Part shown: piece by piece, positions 30,310 through 40,677 of the stretch
How positions within the stretch are numbered: position 1 is the first letter of the stretch
Layout: every line of letters starts with the position of its first letter
Assembly (NCBI GenBank): GCA_023091735.1
Contig: JALKBU010000231.1
Location: forward strand, 1 to 58,222
DNA length: 58,222 bases
Direction of reading: 5' to 3'
Source: Trichomonas tenax
Taxonomy: Eukaryota > Parabasalia > Trichomonadida > Trichomonadidae
Translations under genes and position numbers: made by a program
Notes under the pieces: generated by a model
Told to the model about the DNA's origin: nothing
What the model saw: only the letters and a program-made list of their open reading frames with translations
The model's database searches: none

Positions 30310-32184
30310 ATGGGAAAAACAATTGACGATCGATATATCCTCCAGCAGAAGATTGGACAGGGCAGCTTCGGCCAGATATATATCGGCGTTGATAAAAGCA
30401 CGGGCGAGAAATTCGCGATAAAAGTTGAAGATGCAAATATTGCGGTCCCACAGTTGATATTTGAAGCGAGAATTTATCAGATTATGTCTGGGTCGACAAA
30501 TGTGCCAAGAATGTTTTACCAAGCTGAAGAAGAAGACTCAAATGTGATGGTTATCGAGTTATTAGGCAATTCCCTTGAAAGTTTACTGACAAAATGCAAT
30601 CGCCATATGTCCATAAAGACAGTTTTGATGCTTGCTGAGCAAATGATTTCATCTGTGCAATTTTTTCATTCAAAAAACTACATACACAGGGATTTGAAGC
30701 CCGATAACTTCGTGATGGGAAAAGGAGACTCAGCAAACAAACTTTACATTATCGATTATGGATTAGCAAAACGTTATCGCGATCAAAATACACGTCAACA
30801 TATAAAATATAATTCGGGAAAATCTTTGACTGGAACTGCTCGCTATGCGTCAATAAACGCTCTGGCGGGATGTGAACAGTCAAGAAGAGATGATATCGAA
30901 GGATTAGCATATGTCCTTATTTATTTGTGCAAAGGGTCTCTTCCGTGGATGGGAATAGAAGCTCGCGATAGAAAAGAGAAATATTCGAAAATTTGTCAAG
31001 TAAAACGCAATATTTCAGCAGAAGAATTATGTTCAGGACTTCCTCATGTGTTTGCGCAGTTCTTAATCATGGCAATAAGTCTTGGATTCGAAGAAGAGCC
31101 CGATTATGCAAAGTATAAGGCAATGTTTCGAAATTATTTTATTCAAAATGGTTTTATTTTTGATTATCAATACGATTGGACTGAAGGCACAGTGAATTCA
31201 TCAACGCCTTCATCGTTAGATATAATTCCTCGCAAAAGCATTCCAAAGAAACGCTCTCAAGATAATATTAATACATTTTCATCAGATTTGAAATATTTGT
31301 CGATAGACGCAGTGAAATCAGGTGAGTATGCAACAATTGACTCGAAAGATCGTAAGCTTTCGCTTCCAGAGACAGATAATATTAAAACAATTGATCTTCC
31401 AAAAGAAGAAAAAGTTTCGAATCCAAATAAGAAAACAAAGAAGAAAGTCACCAAGAAGGCTACTAAGAAGGTCGTAAAGAAGAAAAAGAAGAGCCGGACA
31501 AGCCGCAAACCATTACCAAATCAAAAATCCGTGGGAATCATTTTATTTGATGCATTCAAACAAGATGAAAATCTTCCTGTCGTAAATTCATCGCCAAACA
31601 TAAAACTTGTCGAGAACAACAACCACAAGCTATCAGATGAAGTCCCTGTTCGTCAATTATCATCGAGAAAGAAGAGAACTGATTCAAAAGAACAAAAAGA
31701 ATCATCAAGAAGGAAAACTTACGATGAACAAATTGCTCAACGAAGAGATGCTCAAGCAGACGCTATTCGCAGAAAACGCGCATCAATTGAAGAATTTGAG
31801 CTTGAGAATAACGTGAGATCATCGCAAAGAAGATACAAATCAGCAGAAATTACACCAGCGAAACTCAGTGATAATGTTCCAAGGAAAGATTACAAACCAC
31901 GACACAGACATCATCACGAGATGATGAAATCAGAAGATGAAATCAGGCACAAGCACCATAAGCATCACAGAAGGCAATCTATTGAACCAACATCTCCAAA
32001 ACTTGAAGTTAATGACTCTGATAGATATAAGACTTTTGAGGCATCACCGTATCAATCAAAGCGAAGAAAACACCACGCTTCTCATGACATCAATGGATTC
32101 AACACCGTCGATTGGTTCTTGTTGAGGAGAGGTGCAATAACACCTCAAAACGTTACACCTGTTAAGGAATCAAGGAAGAAATAA
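30310..32184 (+). CDS. Casein kinase 1 (CK1) with long basic/His-rich tail
   Basis: The upstream ATG at 30232 would add 26 residues, but MGKTIDDRY at 30310 is the usual CK1 start, so I choose it (624 aa). Kinase domain about 9-290: GQGSFGQIY, K38, HRDLKPDN (126-133), DYGLAK (149-154), TGTARYASINAL and the CK1-specific DDIEGLAYVLIYL. The DFG motif is DYG. The tail of about 310 residues is basic with a Lys run (KKKVTKKATKKVVKKKKK), a Ser/Arg-rich part and His runs (HRHHHEMMK, HKHHKHHRR), and no known domain. CK1 phosphorylates acidic or primed Ser/Thr sites. The tail may direct nuclear or RNA/DNA localisation, which is inference. ATAAAAATT precedes the ATG. Confidence 0.93.
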   Translation: MGKTIDDRYILQQKIGQGSFGQIYIGVDKSTGEKFAIKVEDANIAVPQLIFEARIYQIMSGSTNVPRMFYQAEEEDSNVMVIELLGNSLESLLTKCNRHMSIKTVLMLAEQMISSVQFFHSKNYIHRDLKPDNFVMGKGDSANKLYIIDYGLAKRYRDQNTRQHIKYNSGKSLTGTARYASINALAGCEQSRRDDIEGLAYVLIYLCKGSLPWMGIEARDRKEKYSKICQVKRNISAEELCSGLPHVFAQFLIMAISLGFEEEPDYAKYKAMFRNYFIQNGFIFDYQYDWTEGTVNSSTPSSLDIIPRKSIPKKRSQDNINTFSSDLKYLSIDAVKSGEYATIDSKDRKLSLPETDNIKTIDLPKEEKVSNPNKKTKKKVTKKATKKVVKKKKKSRTSRKPLPNQKSVGIILFDAFKQDENLPVVNSSPNIKLVENNNHKLSDEVPVRQLSSRKKRTDSKEQKESSRRKTYDEQIAQRRDAQADAIRRKRASIEEFELENNVRSSQRRYKSAEITPAKLSDNVPRKDYKPRHRHHHEMMKSEDEIRHKHHKHHRRQSIEPTSPKLEVNDSDRYKTFEASPYQSKRRKHHASHDINGFNTVDWFLLRRGAITPQNVTPVKESRKK

Positions 32185-32776
32185 AATAAATTGTTTGTTT
32201 TTTAGTTTCATGTTAACTTAAATTGATTTTTAATATCAATATAATCATTCCCATATTGTCCAGCATCGATCCTTCGGTGTTACATGTTTTCATATGTTAT
32301 TATTGAAATCAGAATTAAAATTTAGTGAGTTAATGGTTTGAATATTTAGAAATTGACAGTATTATATGATTAGAATATAACAATATAGTTTAAGTTCTTC
32401 TCGATGAAGTTTTGAAAAATATATAAAAAATATGATTTTAAGCTTGTGAGTCAGGATATAGTATATTGGTATGATTTTGAGTTTAAATCTAATACAAAAT
32501 TAGTGTCTTATGCATCAAAATAAAATGTCGAAGTTTTCATATTATTTCAAAAATCAAAATTTAAACATACAAAACTCTTTAAATCAATAACACAATACAG
32601 GCATCAAATAATAGAGAATAATAAAATTTGAAATTTTTCAAAATCAAAAATATCACCAATGTTTATTAGTAAAAAGTGAAATATATCTAAAATAGATCAT
32701 TGATTTCATGTTAAAAAAGTAACTTCATCAACCGACGATATTAGTTAAAGGGTAAAAGAAAAGGGCAATTTATAAA
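32185..32776. other. Intergenic, AT-rich
   Basis: About 590 bp between CK1 and VPS35, with no gene or repeat that I can support. It contains the VPS35 promoter near its right end (TTAAAGGGTAAAAG). Confidence 0.6.
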
Positions 32777-35137
32777 ATGTCGAAGGAGGGCGAAAATCCA
32801 ACTCCTGAGCTGAAGTACGGACAGCTCCCGACCGAAGACGTCCAACAGCGCATTGTTAAGGAGGTCCTCGAGAAAATTAGCGGCCTCGCGTACTTAATGC
32901 GCCGTCGTTTCGATAACAACGAAGTCGAAGAGGCATTGAAATACGCAACACTGATGCTCCAAGAAATGTCTATCAACACGCTTTCCCCAATTCACTACAA
33001 CGAACTCTATCAAGTCGTTCTTTCGGAGTTATCCGTTCTTAAGGATATTTTCAACGACAAGCAGCTGTTTTCTGACCGCAGAGTTGCGGAACTTTACGAA
33101 ATCCTTCAGTACACACCATCTATCGTCGCTCGTCTCTATCTTTTGTTCACAATAGCGTCAGCTTTCATTAAGCGCGGCCACGCGAAGGCAAACGACGTCA
33201 TGAAAGACTTGATCGAAATGGCACGTGGTGTGCAGCACCCAACACGTGCTTTGTTCCTCAGACACTTCCTTCTTCATATTTTGAAGGATATTCTTCCAGA
33301 TGGACAGAAGGAGGGCGGCACAATCGAGGATACACTCAAGTTCATTCTCGAGAACTTCAAGCAGATGAACGTCCTTTGGGTCCGTCTCGAGTTCTCATTG
33401 GACACAAAGACAGAAGAAGAGCGTAAGTTGCAGCGTTCTCAGCTGAAGCAGCTCGTCGGCCACAACATGCAGCGTATTTCTGACCTCAGAGGCCTCGATG
33501 TTGCTCACTACAAGGAAATCGTTCTTCCATGCATCGTCGAGCAGACAAAGGCTTGCCACGAAGCTCTCGCTCAGTACTACATCATTGAATCCATCACACA
33601 GGTTTTCCCAGTCGAGTTCCACATCGAAACACTTGATGTCCTCTTCAATCTCCTCCAGCACCTTGAAGATAACGTCAACACGCTCGGCCTCGTCACAAAC
33701 ATCATCCAGCGCTTACAGACATTCTGCAAGAAGGACGAAAACGCTATTAACACAGTTCGTCTTGTCGCTGTTCAAATCTACTCTCTCCTCCACGCAGGAC
33801 AGCAGTTCGCACTCGAAGACACACTCGAAATGCTTGGCACACTCCTCAACTTCACACTCGAGGCCGATGCCACAAACTTCGACAATGTCAACGCTATTCT
33901 CAAGCTCGTCGAGAACCATATCGAGAGCATCGCTGGCGAGTCAAGACTCGACTCTGTTAATGTCTCTCGCAAGCTCCGCTACTTCCTCGTCAAGCCGCTC
34001 AGAGAGATGAAGGACGCTTCGATGATCTTCGATCTCGAGTACTTCCCAATCCTCGTCAACCGCCTCCGCTTCCTCGACCGCAAGGCAATCGCTCTCGAGG
34101 TCTGCAAGGGTTTCGCTCGCACTGAGGCCTACATTTCCGACGTCGAGTCGATGAAGGCATTCTTCAACATCGAGCAGGTTCTCCTCAAGAAGGCCGATGA
34201 CTTCGAGAAGGACCCAGATGGCGAACCACTCTCTGTCGCTCTTTCTAACGTCGGCAGAGTCTTCCATTTGATCAGAGACAAGAAGAACTTGGATAACACA
34301 TTCGCTTTGTTAACATCCATCTCCGCTGCCTTACAGCAGTTCGATCCGGAGGTCAAGGAGAGCCTTTATCTCCCATTCGGTGAGGACCTCCTCAGGATCG
34401 CTGTCGAGATCGACCAGAACCAGAGCTGCCAGACAACAGTCAGAGGCGTTCTCCAGCAGGTCTACATCCTCTTGACACAGAACGATCCGCCAGCCATCCC
34501 ATCCTTCTGGCTCTTCGTCGAAGCCGCTTTGATCTCCGACAGATACGGCACAGAGGGCATCACAACAGAGTTCTTCACAAACGCCCTTAGAATCTGGAAG
34601 GAAGGAATGATCGACGGCAACATCAGATTCAGAATGTTGCTCTGCATGATCAGAACAGCAACACAGTTGATGAACGTTACACCAAACACATACTCATCAA
34701 TCACAAGCGAACTTTGCAGCTGTGCCAGTGGTTTGTTGGCTAAGGAGCAGCAGGCCGAAGCACATTTGCTTTGCGCCCACATGTTCAACGTTGAGAGAAA
34801 GGGCTCTCAGGAAGATAATGAGGAAGAAGATGATGGCTCTGCATTCATGAACCCAATGAAGGTCAAGAACTGCCTCGTCAGAGCTCTCAAGGCTGCCAGC
34901 CAGATGATGGACAAGAGGGACATGCTCCCATGGTTCTACAAAGTTCTCGCTGAGGCGATTTACTTCATCGAGAAGGGTGTTGACATCCCGATCGACTGGT
35001 TCAACGCTCTTACAAGCCAGATCGACCAGGAGCATTCGAACTTGGGCTCTGAGCTTGAGAATAAGCTCACCGAGCAAACAAGGAGATTCTACGTCAACAC
35101 AGTCGCCCACAAGAATAAGGTGATTAAGTCTGAGTAA
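32777..35137 (+). CDS. VPS35: VPS35, retromer cargo-binding subunit
   Basis: A 786-aa all-helical protein matching VPS35 in length and order. Visible family marks are the N-terminal helices (EALKYATLMLQEMSINTLSP), the conserved PRLYLL-like segment (IVARLYLLFTIASAF, here with Ala for Pro), and the block GVQHPTRALFLRHFLLHIL. Helical repeats continue to a charged C-terminus (NKLTEQTRRFYVN...KVIKSE). VPS35 binds VPS26 through the PRLYLL region and VPS29 through its C-terminal half, and takes cargo from endosomes to the Golgi. Codons are markedly C/G-ending (CTC, GTC, AAC, CGC), unlike most neighbours, which suggests high expression. The ATG at 32777 follows AATTTATAAA. Confidence 0.95.
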   Translation: MSKEGENPTPELKYGQLPTEDVQQRIVKEVLEKISGLAYLMRRRFDNNEVEEALKYATLMLQEMSINTLSPIHYNELYQVVLSELSVLKDIFNDKQLFSDRRVAELYEILQYTPSIVARLYLLFTIASAFIKRGHAKANDVMKDLIEMARGVQHPTRALFLRHFLLHILKDILPDGQKEGGTIEDTLKFILENFKQMNVLWVRLEFSLDTKTEEERKLQRSQLKQLVGHNMQRISDLRGLDVAHYKEIVLPCIVEQTKACHEALAQYYIIESITQVFPVEFHIETLDVLFNLLQHLEDNVNTLGLVTNIIQRLQTFCKKDENAINTVRLVAVQIYSLLHAGQQFALEDTLEMLGTLLNFTLEADATNFDNVNAILKLVENHIESIAGESRLDSVNVSRKLRYFLVKPLREMKDASMIFDLEYFPILVNRLRFLDRKAIALEVCKGFARTEAYISDVESMKAFFNIEQVLLKKADDFEKDPDGEPLSVALSNVGRVFHLIRDKKNLDNTFALLTSISAALQQFDPEVKESLYLPFGEDLLRIAVEIDQNQSCQTTVRGVLQQVYILLTQNDPPAIPSFWLFVEAALISDRYGTEGITTEFFTNALRIWKEGMIDGNIRFRMLLCMIRTATQLMNVTPNTYSSITSELCSCASGLLAKEQQAEAHLLCAHMFNVERKGSQEDNEEEDDGSAFMNPMKVKNCLVRALKAASQMMDKRDMLPWFYKVLAEAIYFIEKGVDIPIDWFNALTSQIDQEHSNLGSELENKLTEQTRRFYVNTVAHKNKVIKSE

Positions 35138-35245
35138 AAATAACTAATTTAAGTTTTGCTCTCAAAAAAATTATATCGATTTTCAAAACATACATAAAAC
35201 AAACATTTATATATAATAACATGGATATAATAAATAATATATAAG

Positions 35246-38200
35246 TTAACGAGCATCAGAAAGAGAAATGTTTCCTTGTTCCTCTTCTTCACGAAATTCA
35301 GGAGAGAAGAATGCTTCCCCTTTCTCAATGACCCATGGCTCTTTGTCTGAGAGTGCCTCTGAGAAAGCATTGCATCCTGGCATCGTTAACTCTAAAGCAT
35401 CTGTCATTGGTTTCACGACTTTTTGGACTCTGAACAAAATCATTGATTGTGGTTCTTTGCTCATTAAACACGTTTTCTCAAATGCTGATATTGGGCGGAA
35501 GAAGATTGATGATTGGCAAAGCTCTGTAACAAACTGTCCAATGAGGACTTTGTGTGCGTGGTTGTCGAAATCTAAACCTCTCTTCGCATATAATTTGTAT
35601 TTCGCCAACAAAACTGACATCGAGTTATTTTGTCTCTCCAAAAGAAGCTCTGTTAAACCAGTAATGATTTCTTCTGGCGTTTCTTCGAGCAAATCGCAGC
35701 CTGGATATGATAAACAAATCAAAGCTGTTGTTACGCGAATGAGAATCTTTTGATTTATCTTGTTAAGAGGCAATGGTTTGAGTGCGTTTTGGTATTTGAA
35801 GTCTGGACGCATGTGTGGGAATCCAACACGCATAAATGAAGCAATGCAACTAGCTGCTAACTCTGAATCAGAGTAATGCTTGAATAGGTCGAAATGCTTA
35901 TAAACAGAATATGTGAATTGAAGAGCATCAACAGCCAAAAGGAAAACAGTTGAATCCTCAGGATTAACAGCAAATGTTCCGAGCCAACGATTGATTTTCT
36001 CTCGTGTGCAATTTAACACTTCGTGGATGTGGAATGCGCAGAATATTTCGACAGCAAGACCGATGGTTTCTTTGATTGGGTTTTCGAGGGAACTGATATC
36101 CAAAGAAGAAGTTAATGATTGGAATTTCATTGAAACAATTGGCGTAACTTTTTGATTATCAGCTCTCGAAGCCATTAACGCAAGTAATAAATCAGCAAAA
36201 CAAGAAAGAGCTGTTGAACGATCCAACATCATCGCTTCTGGGATTTTGATTGATGCAAATATCATTCTGTCGCGTTCCAGGTTCAACGCGTTTGGATCTA
36301 AATCATTATCATTGGAATCGAAAAGTGGAGGATCGTAAATCACCAATGACAAAGTTTGACCGAATAAACATGTGAAAGAACGCATTAAGATATCGAGAAG
36401 ATCGGAGAAAGGCATTGGACATGCGAGAACATTGCCTATGACGTGCAAACCTCTTAAAATAGTGTCGTAACTCTTAAGAGAAACGATTTTCTGGTGAAGA
36501 GAAAGTTGTCTTGTTGTCATCATCGAAAAGCTTTGAAGAATATTTGTTATTGAAGAATCGAATGGATAAATCTGAAGTTTGTCTTCATCAAGCTGTTCTT
36601 CGAAACTTGCACTTCCATTGAAGTTTTTCGCTGTCCAACTTGAACTCACAATCAAAAACTTGTCATATGTTGATGAATCTTTAGAGAGCTCGAAAACGCT
36701 TGTTGAGCTCAAGCCTGACTCTTCATCGTGAATGGACTTGAGAGATAATTTTGCGAAAGGTATTTTAGTGTTTCCTTGTTGGTTCTGGAGATCGAAGAAA
36801 CCGGAACTCGAATTCGTGAAATTTTGAGAACTTCTTCCGAGAACTGAATTTCTTTTGCTTCCTGTTTTTCCGAGTTTAATCTGTTCTGGAACTGTTAATT
36901 TTGATGTGTGATTATCCAATGACTGCAAAATTCTCGTTCTCTGTAATATACCGTTCTTTTCTTCTTCTGTCTTCAATTGCATCAAAGGAGCTCTAAATTC
37001 GAACAAATTAATTTGTCCATTCTCTGTTTTAATTGGAATAACAAGAATTCCGATTGTTTCAGCGGTAGCAGCTGTTGGTTTTAAGTCACAGATAGCATCG
37101 AGAAGCTGTGGTTCACTGGAAACAGGCTGATTCGTCTCAGCATCGAGTAATTTATCATTTTCGTAAATCAAGAATCTAAAACCAATCGAAGGTTTCATTT
37201 TGTTGCAGAAAAGTTGCATTGATGAGAATAATTTCGATGTTCCTGCTGTTTGAATACTCTTTAGTGAGTAAACTGTTAAGTTATAAGCGTGGAGAATGTT
37301 GTCGTTGTTTCTTTCGAGAGAATCTTGAAGATTTGTCGATTCGCAGCAAATGTGAATTATTGAAGAAATGCAACGAGCTAAATTTGAAGCAATATATGTT
37401 TCACGGGCAGAAAAGAACGTTACATTCTTTCTATTATAAAGAACATAAGCTCCTTTAACTTCTCCATGATATGTGAATGGTGCTGCAAGCATTGACCAAA
37501 TTCTTGGCTGTGTTATATCATCGATATTAACTGAGAACTGTTTTTCGCGTCTTGGAAGGAAATAATTGAATGTTTCGTTCTTAATTGCGCAATTGCAGAC
37601 TAAACCATTATCAATGGCGAGCATTTTACCACTTAATTTGATCCCAGGTGTTTCCTCACATAAACAGTCATTGACAACAGTGAATAAACGCGTTGCAGAA
37701 GAATCCAAAAGTTTTTCAGAAACATCGCAAATGCTTTGAATCATTTCGTGTGTATTATGAGAACTTGCAATAATAGATAAACCGTGAACGAGATTTGTCA
37801 TATCGGATTCTGTTATACTTGATAATTCGCGCACTAGTTGTTTGATTTGCATCGAAAAACTCTTGAAAAAGAACGAAATTAAAACATAATCACTTGCGGA
37901 GAAAGATTCTTCTCTTAATTTGTCCATAGCGATGATAACGAAAGGATTTGTGAAGTCCGGATGATAAAGAGGAACAATAATTGCTGCTTTAACACCCTCA
38001 AAGAGCATTGATTCAACTGCGAGATCGATATCATTCGAGTTAAATGGATCATTAACAATTCGATATTTTCCGCTTTGTACAGTGTTAGGAATCAAACCTG
38101 ACGTCATTGGGACTGTTCTGCGTATTCCGCCGTGAATGTACGTCAATTCTGTCGATAATTCAGACGCAATGAGAAGTTTTACTTTCCTGCATCTTAATAA

Positions 38201-38944
38201 ATTATAAGCGCCGTGTTCGATGCCGTGAATTATGTCGTCGGGTGCTGTGTGGAGTGCTGTGTACTCAAAGAGTTGCGTGAGACTACTTGATTCATGATAA
38301 GTGTCCAATATCTTTTGAAAAATAAAAAAACGATTTTGATATGGAATTTGTGTTAAAATTGATGGCAAATAATTGACGAATTCGCTGATATCAATTATGT
38401 TTCCACATAAATTGAACTTTTTCTTCGGACAATAAACTAATAACCGTGGAATCGCATTTTCAGCAAAAAAATTCGAGATAACTTCGGGAGAAGATATGCG
38501 AAGGAAGTTTAATAACGTATCGGAACCCGTTTGCACGTTTTCAGGCCTCTCTCCCATTGTTGTTTGTGGCCTCTGTAAATCAGGAAGCGGCTGATTTTTG
38601 ATTAGTGATGATAATCGGCACCTGGAGTCCATCAATCGCGAGCAGAGATTGAGTCTTCCGATTCTTTCCGTTTGTATTTGCATTAAACGATTTTCAATTG
38701 GTTGTTTCTTCTCTTCTTGGTGTTTATTGATGAAGTTTGCGATTTGGCGCGCGAATTTTGTTCTCCTGGTGTGCATTTTATCCAATTTTTTTATTAAATC
38801 TTTCGTTTGAATATCGAGAATTTGAATTTGCTCACTCAACGCTTCGAACTCTTCGTGGTGTTTGTCTTTTGGAAGCGATTTCGGGAGGAGTGGAACGTGC
38901 CCCGTCAGTCTAAAAGACGGAGAAGCGTTAATTTTTCCACTCAT
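35246..38944 (-). CDS. GAF-domain protein with degenerate PDE-like C-terminus
   Basis: A 1232-aa protein. Residues 1-110 include a coiled coil (KDLIKKLDKMHTRRTKFARQ). At least two GAF-like domains follow, about 240-370 (IVNDPFNSNDIDLAV...AAIIVPLYHPDF) and 380-540 (LFTVVNDCLCEETPG...MLAAPFTYHGEVKGAYVLYN), with a weaker third near 600-680. The C-terminal third (about 970-1210) follows the pattern of a cyclic-nucleotide phosphodiesterase domain: INRWLGTF, then HYSDSELAASCIASF, and near the end EPQSMILFRVQKVVKPMTDA and EPWVIEKG. The metal-binding HD and DHPG residues of active PDEs are absent (ASFMRVGFPHM replaces that block). I infer a GAF-type sensor or scaffold that no longer hydrolyses cyclic nucleotides. 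Confidence 0.75.
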   Translation of the reverse strand: MSGKINASPSFRLTGHVPLLPKSLPKDKHHEEFEALSEQIQILDIQTKDLIKKLDKMHTRRTKFARQIANFINKHQEEKKQPIENRLMQIQTERIGRLNLCSRLMDSRCRLSSLIKNQPLPDLQRPQTTMGERPENVQTGSDTLLNFLRISSPEVISNFFAENAIPRLLVYCPKKKFNLCGNIIDISEFVNYLPSILTQIPYQNRFFIFQKILDTYHESSSLTQLFEYTALHTAPDDIIHGIEHGAYNLLRCRKVKLLIASELSTELTYIHGGIRRTVPMTSGLIPNTVQSGKYRIVNDPFNSNDIDLAVESMLFEGVKAAIIVPLYHPDFTNPFVIIAMDKLREESFSASDYVLISFFFKSFSMQIKQLVRELSSITESDMTNLVHGLSIIASSHNTHEMIQSICDVSEKLLDSSATRLFTVVNDCLCEETPGIKLSGKMLAIDNGLVCNCAIKNETFNYFLPRREKQFSVNIDDITQPRIWSMLAAPFTYHGEVKGAYVLYNRKNVTFFSARETYIASNLARCISSIIHICCESTNLQDSLERNNDNILHAYNLTVYSLKSIQTAGTSKLFSSMQLFCNKMKPSIGFRFLIYENDKLLDAETNQPVSSEPQLLDAICDLKPTAATAETIGILVIPIKTENGQINLFEFRAPLMQLKTEEEKNGILQRTRILQSLDNHTSKLTVPEQIKLGKTGSKRNSVLGRSSQNFTNSSSGFFDLQNQQGNTKIPFAKLSLKSIHDEESGLSSTSVFELSKDSSTYDKFLIVSSSWTAKNFNGSASFEEQLDEDKLQIYPFDSSITNILQSFSMMTTRQLSLHQKIVSLKSYDTILRGLHVIGNVLACPMPFSDLLDILMRSFTCLFGQTLSLVIYDPPLFDSNDNDLDPNALNLERDRMIFASIKIPEAMMLDRSTALSCFADLLLALMASRADNQKVTPIVSMKFQSLTSSLDISSLENPIKETIGLAVEIFCAFHIHEVLNCTREKINRWLGTFAVNPEDSTVFLLAVDALQFTYSVYKHFDLFKHYSDSELAASCIASFMRVGFPHMRPDFKYQNALKPLPLNKINQKILIRVTTALICLSYPGCDLLEETPEEIITGLTELLLERQNNSMSVLLAKYKLYAKRGLDFDNHAHKVLIGQFVTELCQSSIFFRPISAFEKTCLMSKEPQSMILFRVQKVVKPMTDALELTMPGCNAFSEALSDKEPWVIEKGEAFFSPEFREEEEQGNISLSDAR

Positions 38945-39970
38945 AAATTTATAAAAATTCGTTTTTTTTTACATAAAATTTATGGGTTTATTGATATTTT
39001 GTGATCAAATTTAAAGGTTTTGGAAAAAAATATGACGATTAATTTCCCATCAAAATATTGTTCAAAATCTAAAGCGACAACTTGCGATTTTTATTCGATT
39101 TATACATGTTCTATCAAGTTTTTAGCCTAATGGGCACATAATTTTTGATTTTAGCTGCGAGAACAAGCAGACATAATCGCCATTAATGGAAACATACGCT
39201 TGTCAATCCAAAATAATATATTTTTAAGCAATGGATATTTGTAGAAGTGTATCAACTCTGGGGGTCAGAACCAGATCAAACATGTATGGTTATATATAAC
39301 TCTTATGTAATGCCATACATAGTTGTTGTGTTAAACATATAATATCGTTTCATATTTTTCATGAACAATTTGATATCAGCTTATTATTGAGTAAATAGCA
39401 ATATTTATTATAAATATATCACATGCCAACAACATAGTAAGATATTACAAATAATACAAGCTCCAAATTGAATATGTGTTCAGTATCTTAATTTATAAAT
39501 ACACAAAATCATTGCGGAGACGACAATATACATAGATGCATGCACATATTACATGTTTTTAATGTGATGCACCAACTTATACTCATAGCCTCCCAATGAA
39601 TTTGCTGAAATTATTGATTAATAAAAATAAAGTATTCAAAAATAAAAACGATGGAAAAATAATTAACATCATATGTACTATTTTATTAATGTAAACAGTG
39701 TCAAATAAATTGTGAAAAATGAAACTTTTAACCTTATTCACTTTTAAAATATGGTTTATTATAACAATTACATAATTGCAATGCTAATTTTGCCAATTTT
39801 GGTCGCTAAAAACCGAATTTGAGAGTTAAAACATTTCTGTAATTAGTGGCTTCTATTAACCTTCGTTATTGCATGCCTAACCTTGGCTGTTAAAGAATAT
39901 TTTTAAGAATGATCAAAATTTGTATTCATCACACTATGTTGAAGAATTTTACTTTGATGTCTCGAATAAT
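38945..39970. other. Intergenic, no gene seen
   Basis: About 1 kb of AT-rich sequence between the divergent GAF protein and the small 76-aa gene. An open plus frame from 39909 is only the upstream part of the small-gene frame. No RNA gene or repeat was recognised apart from the start of the inverted arm at 39971. Confidence 0.55.
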
Positions 39971-40420
39971 AGCATGGAAGAGTATTGATTCTTTCAGCAA
40001 TCTGTTTAGTGTTGTTGATGATTCGATATTTTGTGTGATGATAAAATCAGTTCATTTCGAAACAATGTCTGCTGTCGAACATAACGCTAACTGTGCTGCA
40101 CACAAGATAATGAAGCTCCACCAGGAGGAGATGGACGAGATAAATGGAAAGCACGTCCACGCACACGGAATTGATCTACTCCACACATCGAAGAAGAAAT
40201 CCCAGGTCAAGAAGGTCCCAGTTGCACACGGACACGCAGACCAAGGCAAACCAGCTGCTCCTTCTGCACCAGCAAAGGACGCAAAGAAGAAGTAAATCTT
40301 CTACAATCGACTAAACTGTGAGTATTCAAATTATTAATATCTCATCTTAAAATCACACAAAATATCGAATCATCAACGACATTAAACAAACTGCTGAAAG
40401 AATCAATACTCTTCTATGCT
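39971..40420. repeat. Inverted repeat (~76-bp arms) enclosing a small gene
   Basis: The left arm 39971-40046 (AGCATGGAAGAGTATTGATT...) and the right arm about 40343-40420 are reverse complements at roughly 90% identity. The gap of about 300 bp contains the whole 76-aa coding sequence. If both arms are transcribed, the mRNA could fold into a long stem with the coding sequence in its loop. Confidence 0.85.
40065..40295 (+). CDS. Small His/Lys-rich protein, 76 aa, unknown
   Basis: The frame is open from 39909, but the ATG at 40065 (MSAVEHNANCAAHKI) is preferred because the upstream part is AT-rich arm sequence and the coding style starts there. The product has an N-terminal helix (HKIMKLHQEEMDEINGK), a His-rich linker (HVHAHGIDLLH), a basic stretch (TSKKKSQVKKVPVAHGHA) and a low-complexity tail (KPAAPSAPAKDAKKK). 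Codons are GC-rich (CAC, AAG, GCC) against AT-rich flanks, which suggests expression. The stop runs into TAAATC. I do not recognise the family. Both sides lie between the arms of an inverted repeat. Confidence 0.7.
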   Translation: MSAVEHNANCAAHKIMKLHQEEMDEINGKHVHAHGIDLLHTSKKKSQVKKVPVAHGHADQGKPAAPSAPAKDAKKK

Positions 40421-40677
40421 GGTATTCTGTGTTCAATAATTAAGTGTTTCAATGTTGTGTAATGAATGCAAATTTTGATCACTTATTTAAATATTTTGAT
40501 AGATTGCAGCACTTATAAATTTCATTATTTGAAACTGATACATTGCGTATTTCGATTTAAAAATCATTATAACCATTTCTTAAGTTTATTGCCTATATTG
40601 GGTTCTTAAAGAAACTTGATTAAATCTTTTGCCATGAATGAAGCATCAAAAATTATTAATTTGAAACATCAAAAATA

